From: JADCCX01 sp031378805
GTDB taxonomy: Bacteria > Pseudomonadota > Alphaproteobacteria > Rhizobiales > Beijerinckiaceae
DNA: 25,599 nucleotides
Direction: 5' to 3'
Assembly (NCBI GenBank): GCA_031378805.1
Contig: JANNEO010000052.1
Span: forward strand, 1 to 25,599
Shown one piece after another: positions 16,716 to 23,927 of this stretch. Within the stretch, counting starts at the first letter, position 1. Every line of letters starts with the position of its first letter. The notes beneath the pieces are model-generated. The model was not told the DNA's origin. It ran no database searches and was given only the letters and a program-made list of their open reading frames with translations. The position numbers and the translations under genes were made by a program.

Positions 16716-18080
16716 TTAGACTGCCGTAATTGGATGCCGCAGTCTGATATCTTCGGTCAAGCGATCTTGCTTGGTGATGGTTTCACGCACAAAACTCTCG
16801 CGCGGCCAGATCAAGGTGATTTCGGCCCCACGTGAGGTGCCATCGAGGTTTTTGGCCGCAAACTGTGCGCCACTGCGCTCCAGCAGTGTCTTGGCGATGA
16901 ACAGCCCAAGTCCCAATCCGACAGAATCGTTTTCTGCGCCCAGATCGTATTTTCGCGTCGTCACATAGGGTTCCCCGAGGCGATTCAGCACTTCTGGCGC
17001 GAAACCTGGTCCATCGTCGATGATCCTGATGGTCACGTCCTGCTCCGTCCATGCCGCGGTGATCGTGACGGTTGTGCGGGCAAAATCGACGGCGTTGTCG
17101 ACAAGATTTTCTAATCCATACATCAGGCCAGGCTTGCGATTCGAATGCGGCTCTTGGCCGCGTCCCGTCACGTCCGTCTGGATGGTGACACCGAAAGGCC
17201 TTTGCGGCGCGGAAATCTCCTCCACCAACTGGCGCAGGCCAATCGCCTTCAACGGACCGTCATGCTCGGTTCCCAACGTGGTGATCTTGGCCAGGATTTG
17301 CCGACAGCGGACCGTCTGCTCCCGCAGCAACTCGATATCGTCCTTGTGCGGGCTTCCCGCGGCCATGGAGCGATCAAGCTCCTTTACGACAAGCGCGATC
17401 GTTGCCAGTGGTGTGCCGAGCTCATGGGCGGCAGCCGCCGCCAGGCCATCGAGCTGCGAAAGATGCTGTTCGCGCGCCAGAACCAGTTCCGTCGCGGCCA
17501 GTGCGTTGCCCAGTTGGCGCGCTTCTTCCGCCACCCGCCAGGCATAAACCCCGATGAAGGTCAGGCCCAGCAGCAGCGACAGCCAGACGCCCCAGACATA
17601 CAGAGGCGGTAAGCTGAGTGTTTCTCCCGGCTTCCAGGGCAGGGGCTGGTGCCACAGGGCCAGAATCGTGACCAGGGCCATGGCCAGCGCACCCAGCGCC
17701 ATCGTTCGAATCGGGGGCAGGGCGGTCGCCGAGATCATGACCGGCGCCAGGAACAAAATTGCAAAGGGGTTTTCAAGCCCACCGGTCAGGTACAGCAGGG
17801 CTGCGAGCTGAATGACATCGTAGGCGAGCAACGCCGCTGCAGCGCCGTCCTCTAGCCTGTGCGTCGTCGGATAACGCGCCTTCAGCGCCAGGTTGAGCGC
17901 GCCAGACACGGCAATGATGCCCAGCGCACCCAGCAGCGGCAATCGAAAGCCCATGCCGAAATGCACAGCGAGCACCGCGCAGACCTGTCCGGTGACCGCA
18001 AGCCAGCGCAGCTTGACCAGCGTATCGAGGCGCAGGAGGTGCGGGACGCCAGCCCTGTTGAGCAAACCATGATCGACCAT
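16716..18080 (-). CDS. regB: Redox sensor histidine kinase RegB/PrrB
   Basis: RegB senses redox state through the membrane quinone pool and a reactive cysteine, and phosphorylates RegA. From the ATG at 18080 the product has 454 residues, close to Rhodobacter RegB (462), and its start aligns with that protein (LLRLDTLVKLRWLAVTGQ). About six membrane spans fill residues 25-180. The quinone-site motif GGLENPF is at 100-106. H219 in AAAHELGTPLATI is the phosphoacceptor, and C259 in EQTVRCRQIL is the redox cysteine; their 40-residue spacing matches H225/C265 of Rhodobacter. N329 (NLVDNAVDFA) and the DDGPGF and GLGLGLFIAKTLLERSGA boxes form the ATPase. The frame stays open up to 18350; an ATG at 18185 is a possible longer start, but this would run into the AT-rich spacer and adds an unfamiliar segment. 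Confidence 0.94.
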   Translation of the reverse strand: MVDHGLLNRAGVPHLLRLDTLVKLRWLAVTGQVCAVLAVHFGMGFRLPLLGALGIIAVSGALNLALKARYPTTHRLEDGAAAALLAYDVIQLAALLYLTGGLENPFAILFLAPVMISATALPPIRTMALGALAMALVTILALWHQPLPWKPGETLSLPPLYVWGVWLSLLLGLTFIGVYAWRVAEEARQLGNALAATELVLAREQHLSQLDGLAAAAAHELGTPLATIALVVKELDRSMAAGSPHKDDIELLREQTVRCRQILAKITTLGTEHDGPLKAIGLRQLVEEISAPQRPFGVTIQTDVTGRGQEPHSNRKPGLMYGLENLVDNAVDFARTTVTITAAWTEQDVTIRIIDDGPGFAPEVLNRLGEPYVTTRKYDLGAENDSVGLGLGLFIAKTLLERSGAQFAAKNLDGTSRGAEITLIWPRESFVRETITKQDRLTEDIRLRHPITAV

Positions 18081-18243
18081 GGCCGCAATCTGCGCTGGGT
18101 CGGGTTTTTGAACAAGCGCTACAAATGACGCGGGGCCAATCGTTAGAAAATATTTCACCAAGAATGCGCTTTTGAAACGCTTCATCAACCGTTTTCCGGG
18201 ATTGTCTGGAAAGTAGCGTCGAGTTGAGTACGGAAAAAATCCG
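18081..18243. promoter_or_regulatory. Divergent intergenic region between regB and cheA
   Basis: This 163-base spacer separates the divergent regB and cheA genes and must hold, or adjoin, the promoters of both the regBA unit and the chemotaxis operon. It is visibly more AT-rich than its surroundings, especially around 18140-18160 (GTTAGAAAATATTTCACC). I could not find a convincing -35/-10 pair, a sigma-54 (TGGCAC-N5-TTGC) or a sigma-28 flagellar promoter by eye. Ribosome-binding sites on both sides are weak (GGAAAAAA before cheA). Confidence 0.5.
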
Positions 18244-20943
18244 ATGGACGATCTGTTGCGTGACTTCGTTGTCGAGACCACCGAGAACATCGATGTGGTC
18301 GACAACGAGCTGGTTCGGTTCGAGCAGGATCCGAACAACAAGAGCATCATTGCCCAGATTTTCCGGTTGGTTCACACCATCAAGGGAACGTGCGGATTTC
18401 TCGGACTGCCTCGTCTCGAAGCGCTGACTCATGCTGCGGAAACGGTCATCGACCGCTTCCGCGATGGTGCTCCGGTCACGCGGGATGCCGTGACTCTGAT
18501 CCTGTCCACGATTGATCGTATCAAGCTGATCATCGCCGAGCTCGACCGCTCCATGGCGGAACCACAGGGCGAAGATCTCGATCTGATCACCGCTCTTGAG
18601 GCGCTGACGACAGACGAGGTGACACCGGACAAGGCCGTGCAATCTGCCAAGATTCTGCACCCTGCCAAGGTTCTGCAACCCGCAACGGATATCACCGTCG
18701 GCACCCTGGTCTATCAGGTTCTCGAGCGCGAATTGCGGCCCGGCGAGGTCTCGCTGGATGAGCTTGAGAAGGCGTTCCGCGATGCGACTTCGGACGAATC
18801 CGAGTTCGGTTACGGCATGTTGGAACGGGCCGGGCTGTTGACGGACGACATCCACACCGCAACCTCCGATACGGAAAGCAATCCGACGGTTGACCACGGC
18901 GCGGAAAACGCTGCCGACAGCGCCTTGCGCAACAGCACGATCCGCGTGCCGATCGAGACTCTCGAACACCTGATGACCATGGTGTCGGAGCTCGTCCTGA
19001 CCCGCAATCAGTTGCTGGAGCTGGCACGCCGCGATGAGGGCAGCGCCTTCAAGGTTCCCCTGCAGCGCCTTTCCCACGTGACTGCGGAGTTGCAGGAAAG
19101 CGTCATGAAGACGCGGATGCAGCCCATCGGCAACGCCTGGTCCAAGCTGCCGCGCCTGGTGCGTGACCTTTGCCAGGATCTCGGCAAGGATATCGAACTG
19201 ACGATGTCGGGATCGGAGACCGAGATCGACCGGCAACTGCTGGAACTGATCAAGGATCCGATGCTGCACATGATCCGCAATGCGGCCGACCATGGCATCG
19301 AGAGTGCCGGGGATCGCATGAAGGCTGGCAAGTCTCCAAAGGGGTTCATCCGGGTTTCGGCTGCTCAGGAAGGCGGTTACATCACGCTGTCCATCGCCGA
19401 TGACGGGCGTGGCCTCGATTTGCCGCGTATCCGGCAGAAAGCTGTGCGCCAGGGTCTCGTCACGGAGCTGGATGCTGTCGCGCTCACCGACCAGCAGATC
19501 GCCAAGTTCATTTTCCACGCCGGGTTCTCGACAGCCGACAAGCTCACAAACATATCCGGGCGTGGTGTCGGCATGGACGTGGTGCGCACCAACATCGAGC
19601 AGATGGGTGGTGCCATCGAGGTCAAGACCAGCTTTGGCCAGGGCACGACCGTCCTGATCAAGATTCCCCTCACGCTGGCCATTGCCGCCGCGCTGATTGT
19701 TGAGAGCGGCGGGCAGCGCTTTGCCCTGCCGCAGATGGCGGTGATCGAGCTTGTGCGCCCCAGTGGCAGCGCGGAGGCCCGAATCGAGCATATCCACAAT
19801 GCGCCTGTCCTGCGCCTGCGCGAGCGATTGCTGCCTCTTGTCCAGCTCAGCCGCGTGCTGGGCATCAAGGCGGACATGACGGGGGAATGGTCGGATGCCT
19901 TCATCGTTGTCTGCCAGGTCGGGGCCATGATGTTCGGCATTGTCGTGGACAGCGTCTTGCAGACCGAGGAGATCGTGGTGAAGCCCGTTTCTGCCCGGAT
20001 TCGTCATCTCTCCTGCTATTCTGGCGCGACGATCCTCGGCGATGGTGCGGTGATCATGATCCTTGATCCCAATGGCCTCGCCAGCAATGTCGGCGCGATT
20101 GCGGCTGCGGACAATGACAATTCCGCCGCCCTGGCTGAGATGAACACCCTTGGGACACCGACGAGTTCGTTCCTGATCTTCAGGGCCGGTAGCGGTGGTC
20201 CCAAGGCCGTGCCCCTGGCGATTGTCACCCGCCTGGAGGAAATCGACGTCAGCCGCATTGAGTTTGCTAGCGCCAAACCGATGATCCAGTACCGGGGGCG
20301 ACTGATGCCTCTGGTGTCGCTAGAGGCCAGCATGACGTTCCGCGAGACAGGAACGCAACCCGTGCTTGTCTTCGGTTCAGGTGCATCGACAGTTGGCCTC
20401 GTGGTGGATGAGATCGTCGATATCGTCGAGGACAGCCTGTCCATCGATGCCGCCGGATCGCAGCCGGGGATCATCGGTTCGGCAATCATCCGCGACAAGG
20501 CGACCGATATTGTCGACGTGGCTTATTTCGTCCCGGAGCTCGGTGTCGGCGCGTCTGGACAGAACCGGCGTCAGCAGCGCCTACTGCTGGTCGAAAAATC
20601 CGATTTTCTGCGTGGAATGCTTGGCCCCGTGCTGCAGGCTGCGGGATTCCAGATCCAGGTGGCGACATCAACGGCGGCTGCCGAAAAGCTGCTTCAGCAC
20701 CGGACGTACGACGTTGTTGTGGCTGGTGTGGAGGATGGCGCGGCGCTCACGCTGGCCAATCTGGCTGGGGCAAGCCTGCCCGGGCCTGCCACGCGCTTCA
20801 TAGGCCTGGCAAGCCGCGCCTCGCAGGAACTCCTAGAGCGCGCCCACCGCGCCGGTTTCGATGATGTGGTCGGCACGTTCGACCGGGAGGGCCTGATGCT
20901 CAGCCTCGGTGCCTTGGTACAGGCGACGGGAGAAGCGGCATGA
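18244..20943 (+). CDS. cheA: Chemotaxis histidine kinase CheA with two CheW-like domains and a degenerate receiver
   Basis: CheA autophosphorylates under chemoreceptor control and passes phosphate to CheY and CheB. The 899-residue protein is larger than classical CheA (about 650). Domains by eye: HPt/P1 at 1-105 with phospho-H44 (RLVHTIKGTCGF); a linker without a recognisable P2 domain at 106-225; P3 dimerisation helices at 230-290; ATPase at 291-475 with N346/H350 (MIRNAADHGIE), DDGRGL and GRGVGMDV boxes; CheW-like domain 1 at about 476-610; a second CheW-like domain at about 640-765; and a receiver-like fold at 778-899. In that fold E784/K785 replace the acidic pair, G828 replaces the phosphoacceptor Asp, and the lysine is gone. 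The stop overlaps cheW (ATGA). The start MDDLLRDF fits the family. Confidence 0.95.
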   Translation: MDDLLRDFVVETTENIDVVDNELVRFEQDPNNKSIIAQIFRLVHTIKGTCGFLGLPRLEALTHAAETVIDRFRDGAPVTRDAVTLILSTIDRIKLIIAELDRSMAEPQGEDLDLITALEALTTDEVTPDKAVQSAKILHPAKVLQPATDITVGTLVYQVLERELRPGEVSLDELEKAFRDATSDESEFGYGMLERAGLLTDDIHTATSDTESNPTVDHGAENAADSALRNSTIRVPIETLEHLMTMVSELVLTRNQLLELARRDEGSAFKVPLQRLSHVTAELQESVMKTRMQPIGNAWSKLPRLVRDLCQDLGKDIELTMSGSETEIDRQLLELIKDPMLHMIRNAADHGIESAGDRMKAGKSPKGFIRVSAAQEGGYITLSIADDGRGLDLPRIRQKAVRQGLVTELDAVALTDQQIAKFIFHAGFSTADKLTNISGRGVGMDVVRTNIEQMGGAIEVKTSFGQGTTVLIKIPLTLAIAAALIVESGGQRFALPQMAVIELVRPSGSAEARIEHIHNAPVLRLRERLLPLVQLSRVLGIKADMTGEWSDAFIVVCQVGAMMFGIVVDSVLQTEEIVVKPVSARIRHLSCYSGATILGDGAVIMILDPNGLASNVGAIAAADNDNSAALAEMNTLGTPTSSFLIFRAGSGGPKAVPLAIVTRLEEIDVSRIEFASAKPMIQYRGRLMPLVSLEASMTFRETGTQPVLVFGSGASTVGLVVDEIVDIVEDSLSIDAAGSQPGIIGSAIIRDKATDIVDVAYFVPELGVGASGQNRRQQRLLLVEKSDFLRGMLGPVLQAAGFQIQVATSTAAAEKLLQHRTYDVVVAGVEDGAALTLANLAGASLPGPATRFIGLASRASQELLERAHRAGFDDVVGTFDREGLMLSLGALVQATGEAA
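18644..18679 (+). repeat. Two-copy 18-bp tandem repeat in the cheA linker
   Basis: Two adjacent 18-bp units, CTGCCAAGATTCTGCACC and CTGCCAAGGTTCTGCAAC, agree at 16 of 18 positions. They encode the hexapeptide repeat AKILHP-AKVLQP at about residues 135-146 of CheA, inside the flexible linker between the HPt and dimerisation domains. This looks like a small slippage duplication that keeps the reading frame. Confidence 0.7.
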
Positions 20944-21428
20944 TTGGCCTTTCAGCAGACAACGATGCGGGAAGTGCGGCCCATGCGGTCACCATCCAGT
21001 TTGTAACGGTGAGTGTCTCGGGGCAGCTCTTTGGATTGCCGATCCAGCAGGTGCGCGATGTCTTCATCGTCAGCGACCTGACGCCGGTTCCCCTGGCTCC
21101 CAATGCAGTCGCGGGTCTGTTCAACCTGCGTGGACGCGTGATGACGATGCTCAGTATGCGCGCCATGCTGGGCTTCGAGCGCACGGGCGAGCGCGGCACC
21201 GAAACCACGGCGATCGGTATCGAGTGGCGGGGCGAGAGCTTTGGCCTGCTGGTGGACAAGGTTGGCGAGGTCATGAGCCTCTCACCGGCCAACCGGGAAA
21301 AGAATCCCGTCAATCTCGACAATGACTGGGGTCGACTGAGCGCCGGTGTCCACAGGCTGGACAACCTGCTCCTTGTCGAACTGAGCCTCGATGCCCTTTT
21401 CCAGGACAAGACCCTGGAAGCCGCCTGA
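20940..21428 (+). CDS. cheW: Chemotaxis coupling protein CheW
   Basis: CheW links chemoreceptors to the CheA kinase in the signalling array. The 162-residue product is one CheW domain of normal length. Motifs visible are FVTVSVSGQLFGLPIQQVRDVF near the start (split around residues 21-42), the AGLFNLRGRVMTMLSMR core (family pattern: hydrophobic-N-L-R-G-x-hydrophobic), and GLLVDKVGEVMSL. It overlaps the cheA stop as ATGA and so is probably translationally coupled to it. cheY follows after 50 bases. With two CheW-like domains in CheA, this operon encodes three CheW-type modules. Confidence 0.95.
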   Translation: MIGLSADNDAGSAAHAVTIQFVTVSVSGQLFGLPIQQVRDVFIVSDLTPVPLAPNAVAGLFNLRGRVMTMLSMRAMLGFERTGERGTETTAIGIEWRGESFGLLVDKVGEVMSLSPANREKNPVNLDNDWGRLSAGVHRLDNLLLVELSLDALFQDKTLEAA

Positions 21429-21478
21429 GCCAACACGTTTGCTGATTAGAGAAACTGTCCGATCCAAAGGAGACACCC

Positions 21479-21847
21479 ATGCAGAAGCACTGCCTCGTCG
21501 TTGATGATTCGCCAGTCATCCGCAAAGTCGCGCGGCGCATCCTGGAAAACATGAACTTCATGATCATGGAAGCCGAGGACGGAGCGAAGGCGCTCGATGT
21601 CTGTGCAGTACATATGCCGGACGCCATTCTGCTTGATTGGAACATGCCTGTCATGGATGGCTATGAGTTCCTGAAGGTTCTCCGGACCGTCGAGAACGGC
21701 AAGAAGCCGAAAGTCGTGTTCTGCACGACGGAGAACGACGTGGCTCATATCGCCCGGGCCATGCACGCTGGTGCGGACGAGTACATCATGAAGCCGTTTG
21801 ACAAGGAAATCCTGTCGGTCAAGTTCCAAGGAATCGGCTTGCGCTGA
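21479..21847 (+). CDS. cheY: Chemotaxis response regulator CheY
   Basis: CheY is a single receiver domain that, when phosphorylated by CheA, binds the flagellar motor switch. The 122-residue protein has the full active site: D9/D10 (LVVDDSP), phosphoacceptor D53 (ILLDWNMPVMDG), T83 (FCTTEND) and K105 (IMKPFDKE). No output domain is attached. An AAAGGAGA ribosome-binding site stands a few bases before the ATG, the clearest in the operon, in line with the high copy number expected of CheY. The 50-base gap to cheW shows no clear terminator. It lies within a cheA-W-Y-B-R operon, so a chemotaxis role is well supported. Confidence 0.95.
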   Translation: MQKHCLVVDDSPVIRKVARRILENMNFMIMEAEDGAKALDVCAVHMPDAILLDWNMPVMDGYEFLKVLRTVENGKKPKVVFCTTENDVAHIARAMHAGADEYIMKPFDKEILSVKFQGIGLR

Positions 21848-21875
21848 AATCATCGCCTCTCCAACCGAGAAACCG

Positions 21876-23036
21876 ATGGGTGATCCTGTTCCCACTCCTG
21901 CCGCCGTATCCGCGAGTCAACGCCCGATCCGCGTGATGATCGTGGACGATGCCGTGGTCGTGCGTGGATTGCTGTCGCGCTGGCTGACTGACGCGGGTGG
22001 TATCGAGATCGCATCCACGCACCGTACGGGCGCAGAAGCCGTTGCGGCGATCGACCGGGTGAAGCCGGATATCATTCTGCTCGATATCGATATGCCCGAC
22101 ATGGACGGCATCACGGCCTTGCCGCTCCTGCTGAAGAAGCAACCGGCAACAACAGTGATCGTCGCGTCGACATTGACCACGCGCAATGCCGAGATTTCGC
22201 TGCGCTGCCTCGGGCTGGGAGCGGTGGATTACATCGCCAAACCATCCACCAACCGTGACGTGACCTTCTCGACTGATTTCCGGCGCGAGATTATCGCCAA
22301 GGTGATGACGCTGGGCCAGCGTACGCAGCGCGGTTTCCTGCCACATGTGCAAGGCCCGGCTACACACCACCGGCTCGTGCGACCGTTGCTCAAGCCTGTG
22401 GCAGCGCCGTCGCTGGGCGAAGCGTCGATATCCTTGCGACCTTTCGCCAAGGTGACATCGCGGGTGCTGGCCATAGGCGCATCGACTGGCGGACCCAATG
22501 CGATCCATGAACTTCTGAAACTGTGTCGCCCTGCAATCCAGCGTATGCCGGTGATCATCACGCAGCACATGCCAACGATGTTCACCACCATGTTCGCTGA
22601 TCACCTCAAGCGGTCGCTGACAATGGATGCCAGCGAGGCCCAGCACGGAGAAGCGATCGAGAAGGGGCGTGTCTATGTGGCGCCCGGCGGCAAGCATCTG
22701 CGCATCGAGCGGACCACAACCAACATTCGTGTCGTCATCGATGATTCCCCGCCCGTCAATTTCTGCAAGCCATCGGTGGACATGACACTCACCTCGGTCA
22801 GCAGGGTGTTTGGCCCTGGGTCGCTGGCCGTCATCCTGACCGGCATGGGGTCGGACGGCTTGCAGGGAGCCGCCCAAATCGTTGAAGCCGGGGGCAACGT
22901 GATCGCCCAGGACGAGGCGTCAAGCGTTGTCTGGGGAATGCCGGGCGTGGTGGCCAGGCGAGGGCTGTGCGCGGCTGTCGAGCCCATCGATCGTCTGGCC
23001 AGGATCATCAACATGACAGCGGGGTGCGCGTCATGA
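21876..23036 (+). CDS. cheB: Chemoreceptor glutamate methylesterase CheB
   Basis: CheB removes methyl groups from receptor glutamates (and deamidates glutamines) when activated by CheA, giving adaptation. The 386-residue protein has a receiver with D24/D25 (MIVDDAV) and phosphoacceptor D70 (IILLDIDMPDMDG), a linker at about 150-195, and the methylesterase domain. The catalytic triad is S203 (AIGASTGGP), H231 (IITQHMP) and D327 (LTGMGSDG). I chose the ATG at 21876 (MGDPVPTP), 28 bases after the cheY stop. The frame is open further upstream into cheY, but the earlier residues are unlike CheB. The ribosome-binding site is weak. The stop overlaps cheR as ATGA. Confidence 0.95.
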   Translation: MGDPVPTPAAVSASQRPIRVMIVDDAVVVRGLLSRWLTDAGGIEIASTHRTGAEAVAAIDRVKPDIILLDIDMPDMDGITALPLLLKKQPATTVIVASTLTTRNAEISLRCLGLGAVDYIAKPSTNRDVTFSTDFRREIIAKVMTLGQRTQRGFLPHVQGPATHHRLVRPLLKPVAAPSLGEASISLRPFAKVTSRVLAIGASTGGPNAIHELLKLCRPAIQRMPVIITQHMPTMFTTMFADHLKRSLTMDASEAQHGEAIEKGRVYVAPGGKHLRIERTTTNIRVVIDDSPPVNFCKPSVDMTLTSVSRVFGPGSLAVILTGMGSDGLQGAAQIVEAGGNVIAQDEASSVVWGMPGVVARRGLCAAVEPIDRLARIINMTAGCAS

Positions 23037-23893
23037 TCGGTGATCTGGAATTCACCTTCATCCAGGGTTTCCTGATGCAACGCAGCGGCATCCTGCTGAG
23101 CAACGAAAAGCGTTATCTTGTCGAGACGAGGCTCGACCCCGTGATGCGGCAACTGCAATTGCCCTCGTTTCGCGTGGTCACAGACAAGCTGAAGGCTGGT
23201 GATCGTGCCGTCGAAACCGCTGTCATCGATGCCATGACGACGAACGAGACCCTATTTTTCCGCGACAGGCTGCCCTTCGACCTGTTCCAGAACGAGGTCA
23301 TGCCGGAGCTGATCAAGAACCGTCGTGGCGGCGGGCGCATCCGCATCTGGTGTGCGGCCTGTTCGTCCGGCCAGGAGCCCTACTCGCTCAGCATGATCCT
23401 GGATGAAATGAAGCCGCGCCTCAACGGAATTTCAGTGGAGATTCTGGCGACGGATCTTTCGGAAAAGGTGCTCGCCCAGGCCCGCGAAGGCCTTTACAGC
23501 CAGTTTGAGGTGCAGCGTGGCTTGCCCATTCGCTATCTTCTCAAGCACTTCACGCAGATCGGTACACGCTGGCAGATCGACAAGGTATTGGCTGAGCGGA
23601 TTCAGTTCAAGTCGGTGAACCTGCTGCAGGGCTTCAAGCCGCTCGGGCCTTTCGATGTCATCTTCTGCCGCAATGTCCTGATTTATTTTGGCGAAACGAC
23701 CAAGCGCGACGTGCTCAACCGCATGAGCGAGGTGCTGGCCCCTGATGGCTCGCTGTTCCTGGGTGGTGCCGAGACCGTCCTGGGGCTGACGACGGCGCTG
23801 TCACCGCACAAGACAGAACGCAGCCTCTATGTGCAGGCCGGATCAGCCAATGCCTATCCTGTCTATAACCATCGGGCCAAGAAAGCCGGATAG
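23033..23893 (+). CDS. cheR: Chemoreceptor glutamate methyltransferase CheR
   Basis: CheR methylates glutamates of chemoreceptors with S-adenosylmethionine, the counterpart of CheB in adaptation. The 286-residue protein has the N-terminal helical domain (about 1-75) ending in TTNETLFFRD, the SAM-binding motif IWCAACSSGQEPYS at 106-119, ILATDLSE at 138-145, and the FCRNVLIYF motif at 211-219. Length and motif order are standard. I start it at the ATG overlapping the cheB stop; a longer frame beginning inside cheB is rejected because its first 22 residues are unlike CheR. It is the last gene of the operon and converges on the AAA+ regulator after 34 bases. The operon has no cheD and no receptor gene in view. 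Confidence 0.95.
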   Translation: MIGDLEFTFIQGFLMQRSGILLSNEKRYLVETRLDPVMRQLQLPSFRVVTDKLKAGDRAVETAVIDAMTTNETLFFRDRLPFDLFQNEVMPELIKNRRGGGRIRIWCAACSSGQEPYSLSMILDEMKPRLNGISVEILATDLSEKVLAQAREGLYSQFEVQRGLPIRYLLKHFTQIGTRWQIDKVLAERIQFKSVNLLQGFKPLGPFDVIFCRNVLIYFGETTKRDVLNRMSEVLAPDGSLFLGGAETVLGLTTALSPHKTERSLYVQAGSANAYPVYNHRAKKAG

Positions 23894-23927
23894 AGCACAG
23901 GTCGATAGAGTTCAGGCCGGAGAGTGC

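Noticed and set aside
18081..18350. Longer RegB beginning at 18350 or 18185
   Set aside because: The extra residues overlap the CheA HPt coding region or the AT-rich spacer and do not look like a RegB N-terminus; the ATG at 18080 matches the family start and length. The 18185 start remains possible but less likely.
17773..20007. 744-codon - strand frame opposite cheA and running into regB
   Set aside because: It is antisense to the CheA catalytic boxes and overlaps regB out of frame; the composition is typical of a shadow frame.
21798..21875. CheB start inside cheY
   Set aside because: The first 26 residues are the cheY end read in another frame; the CheB-like sequence only begins after the ATG at 21876.
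22967..23032. CheR start inside cheB
   Set aside because: The 22 extra residues (His/Ser/Arg-rich) are a shadow of the cheB end; the ATGA junction at 23033 is the natural start.
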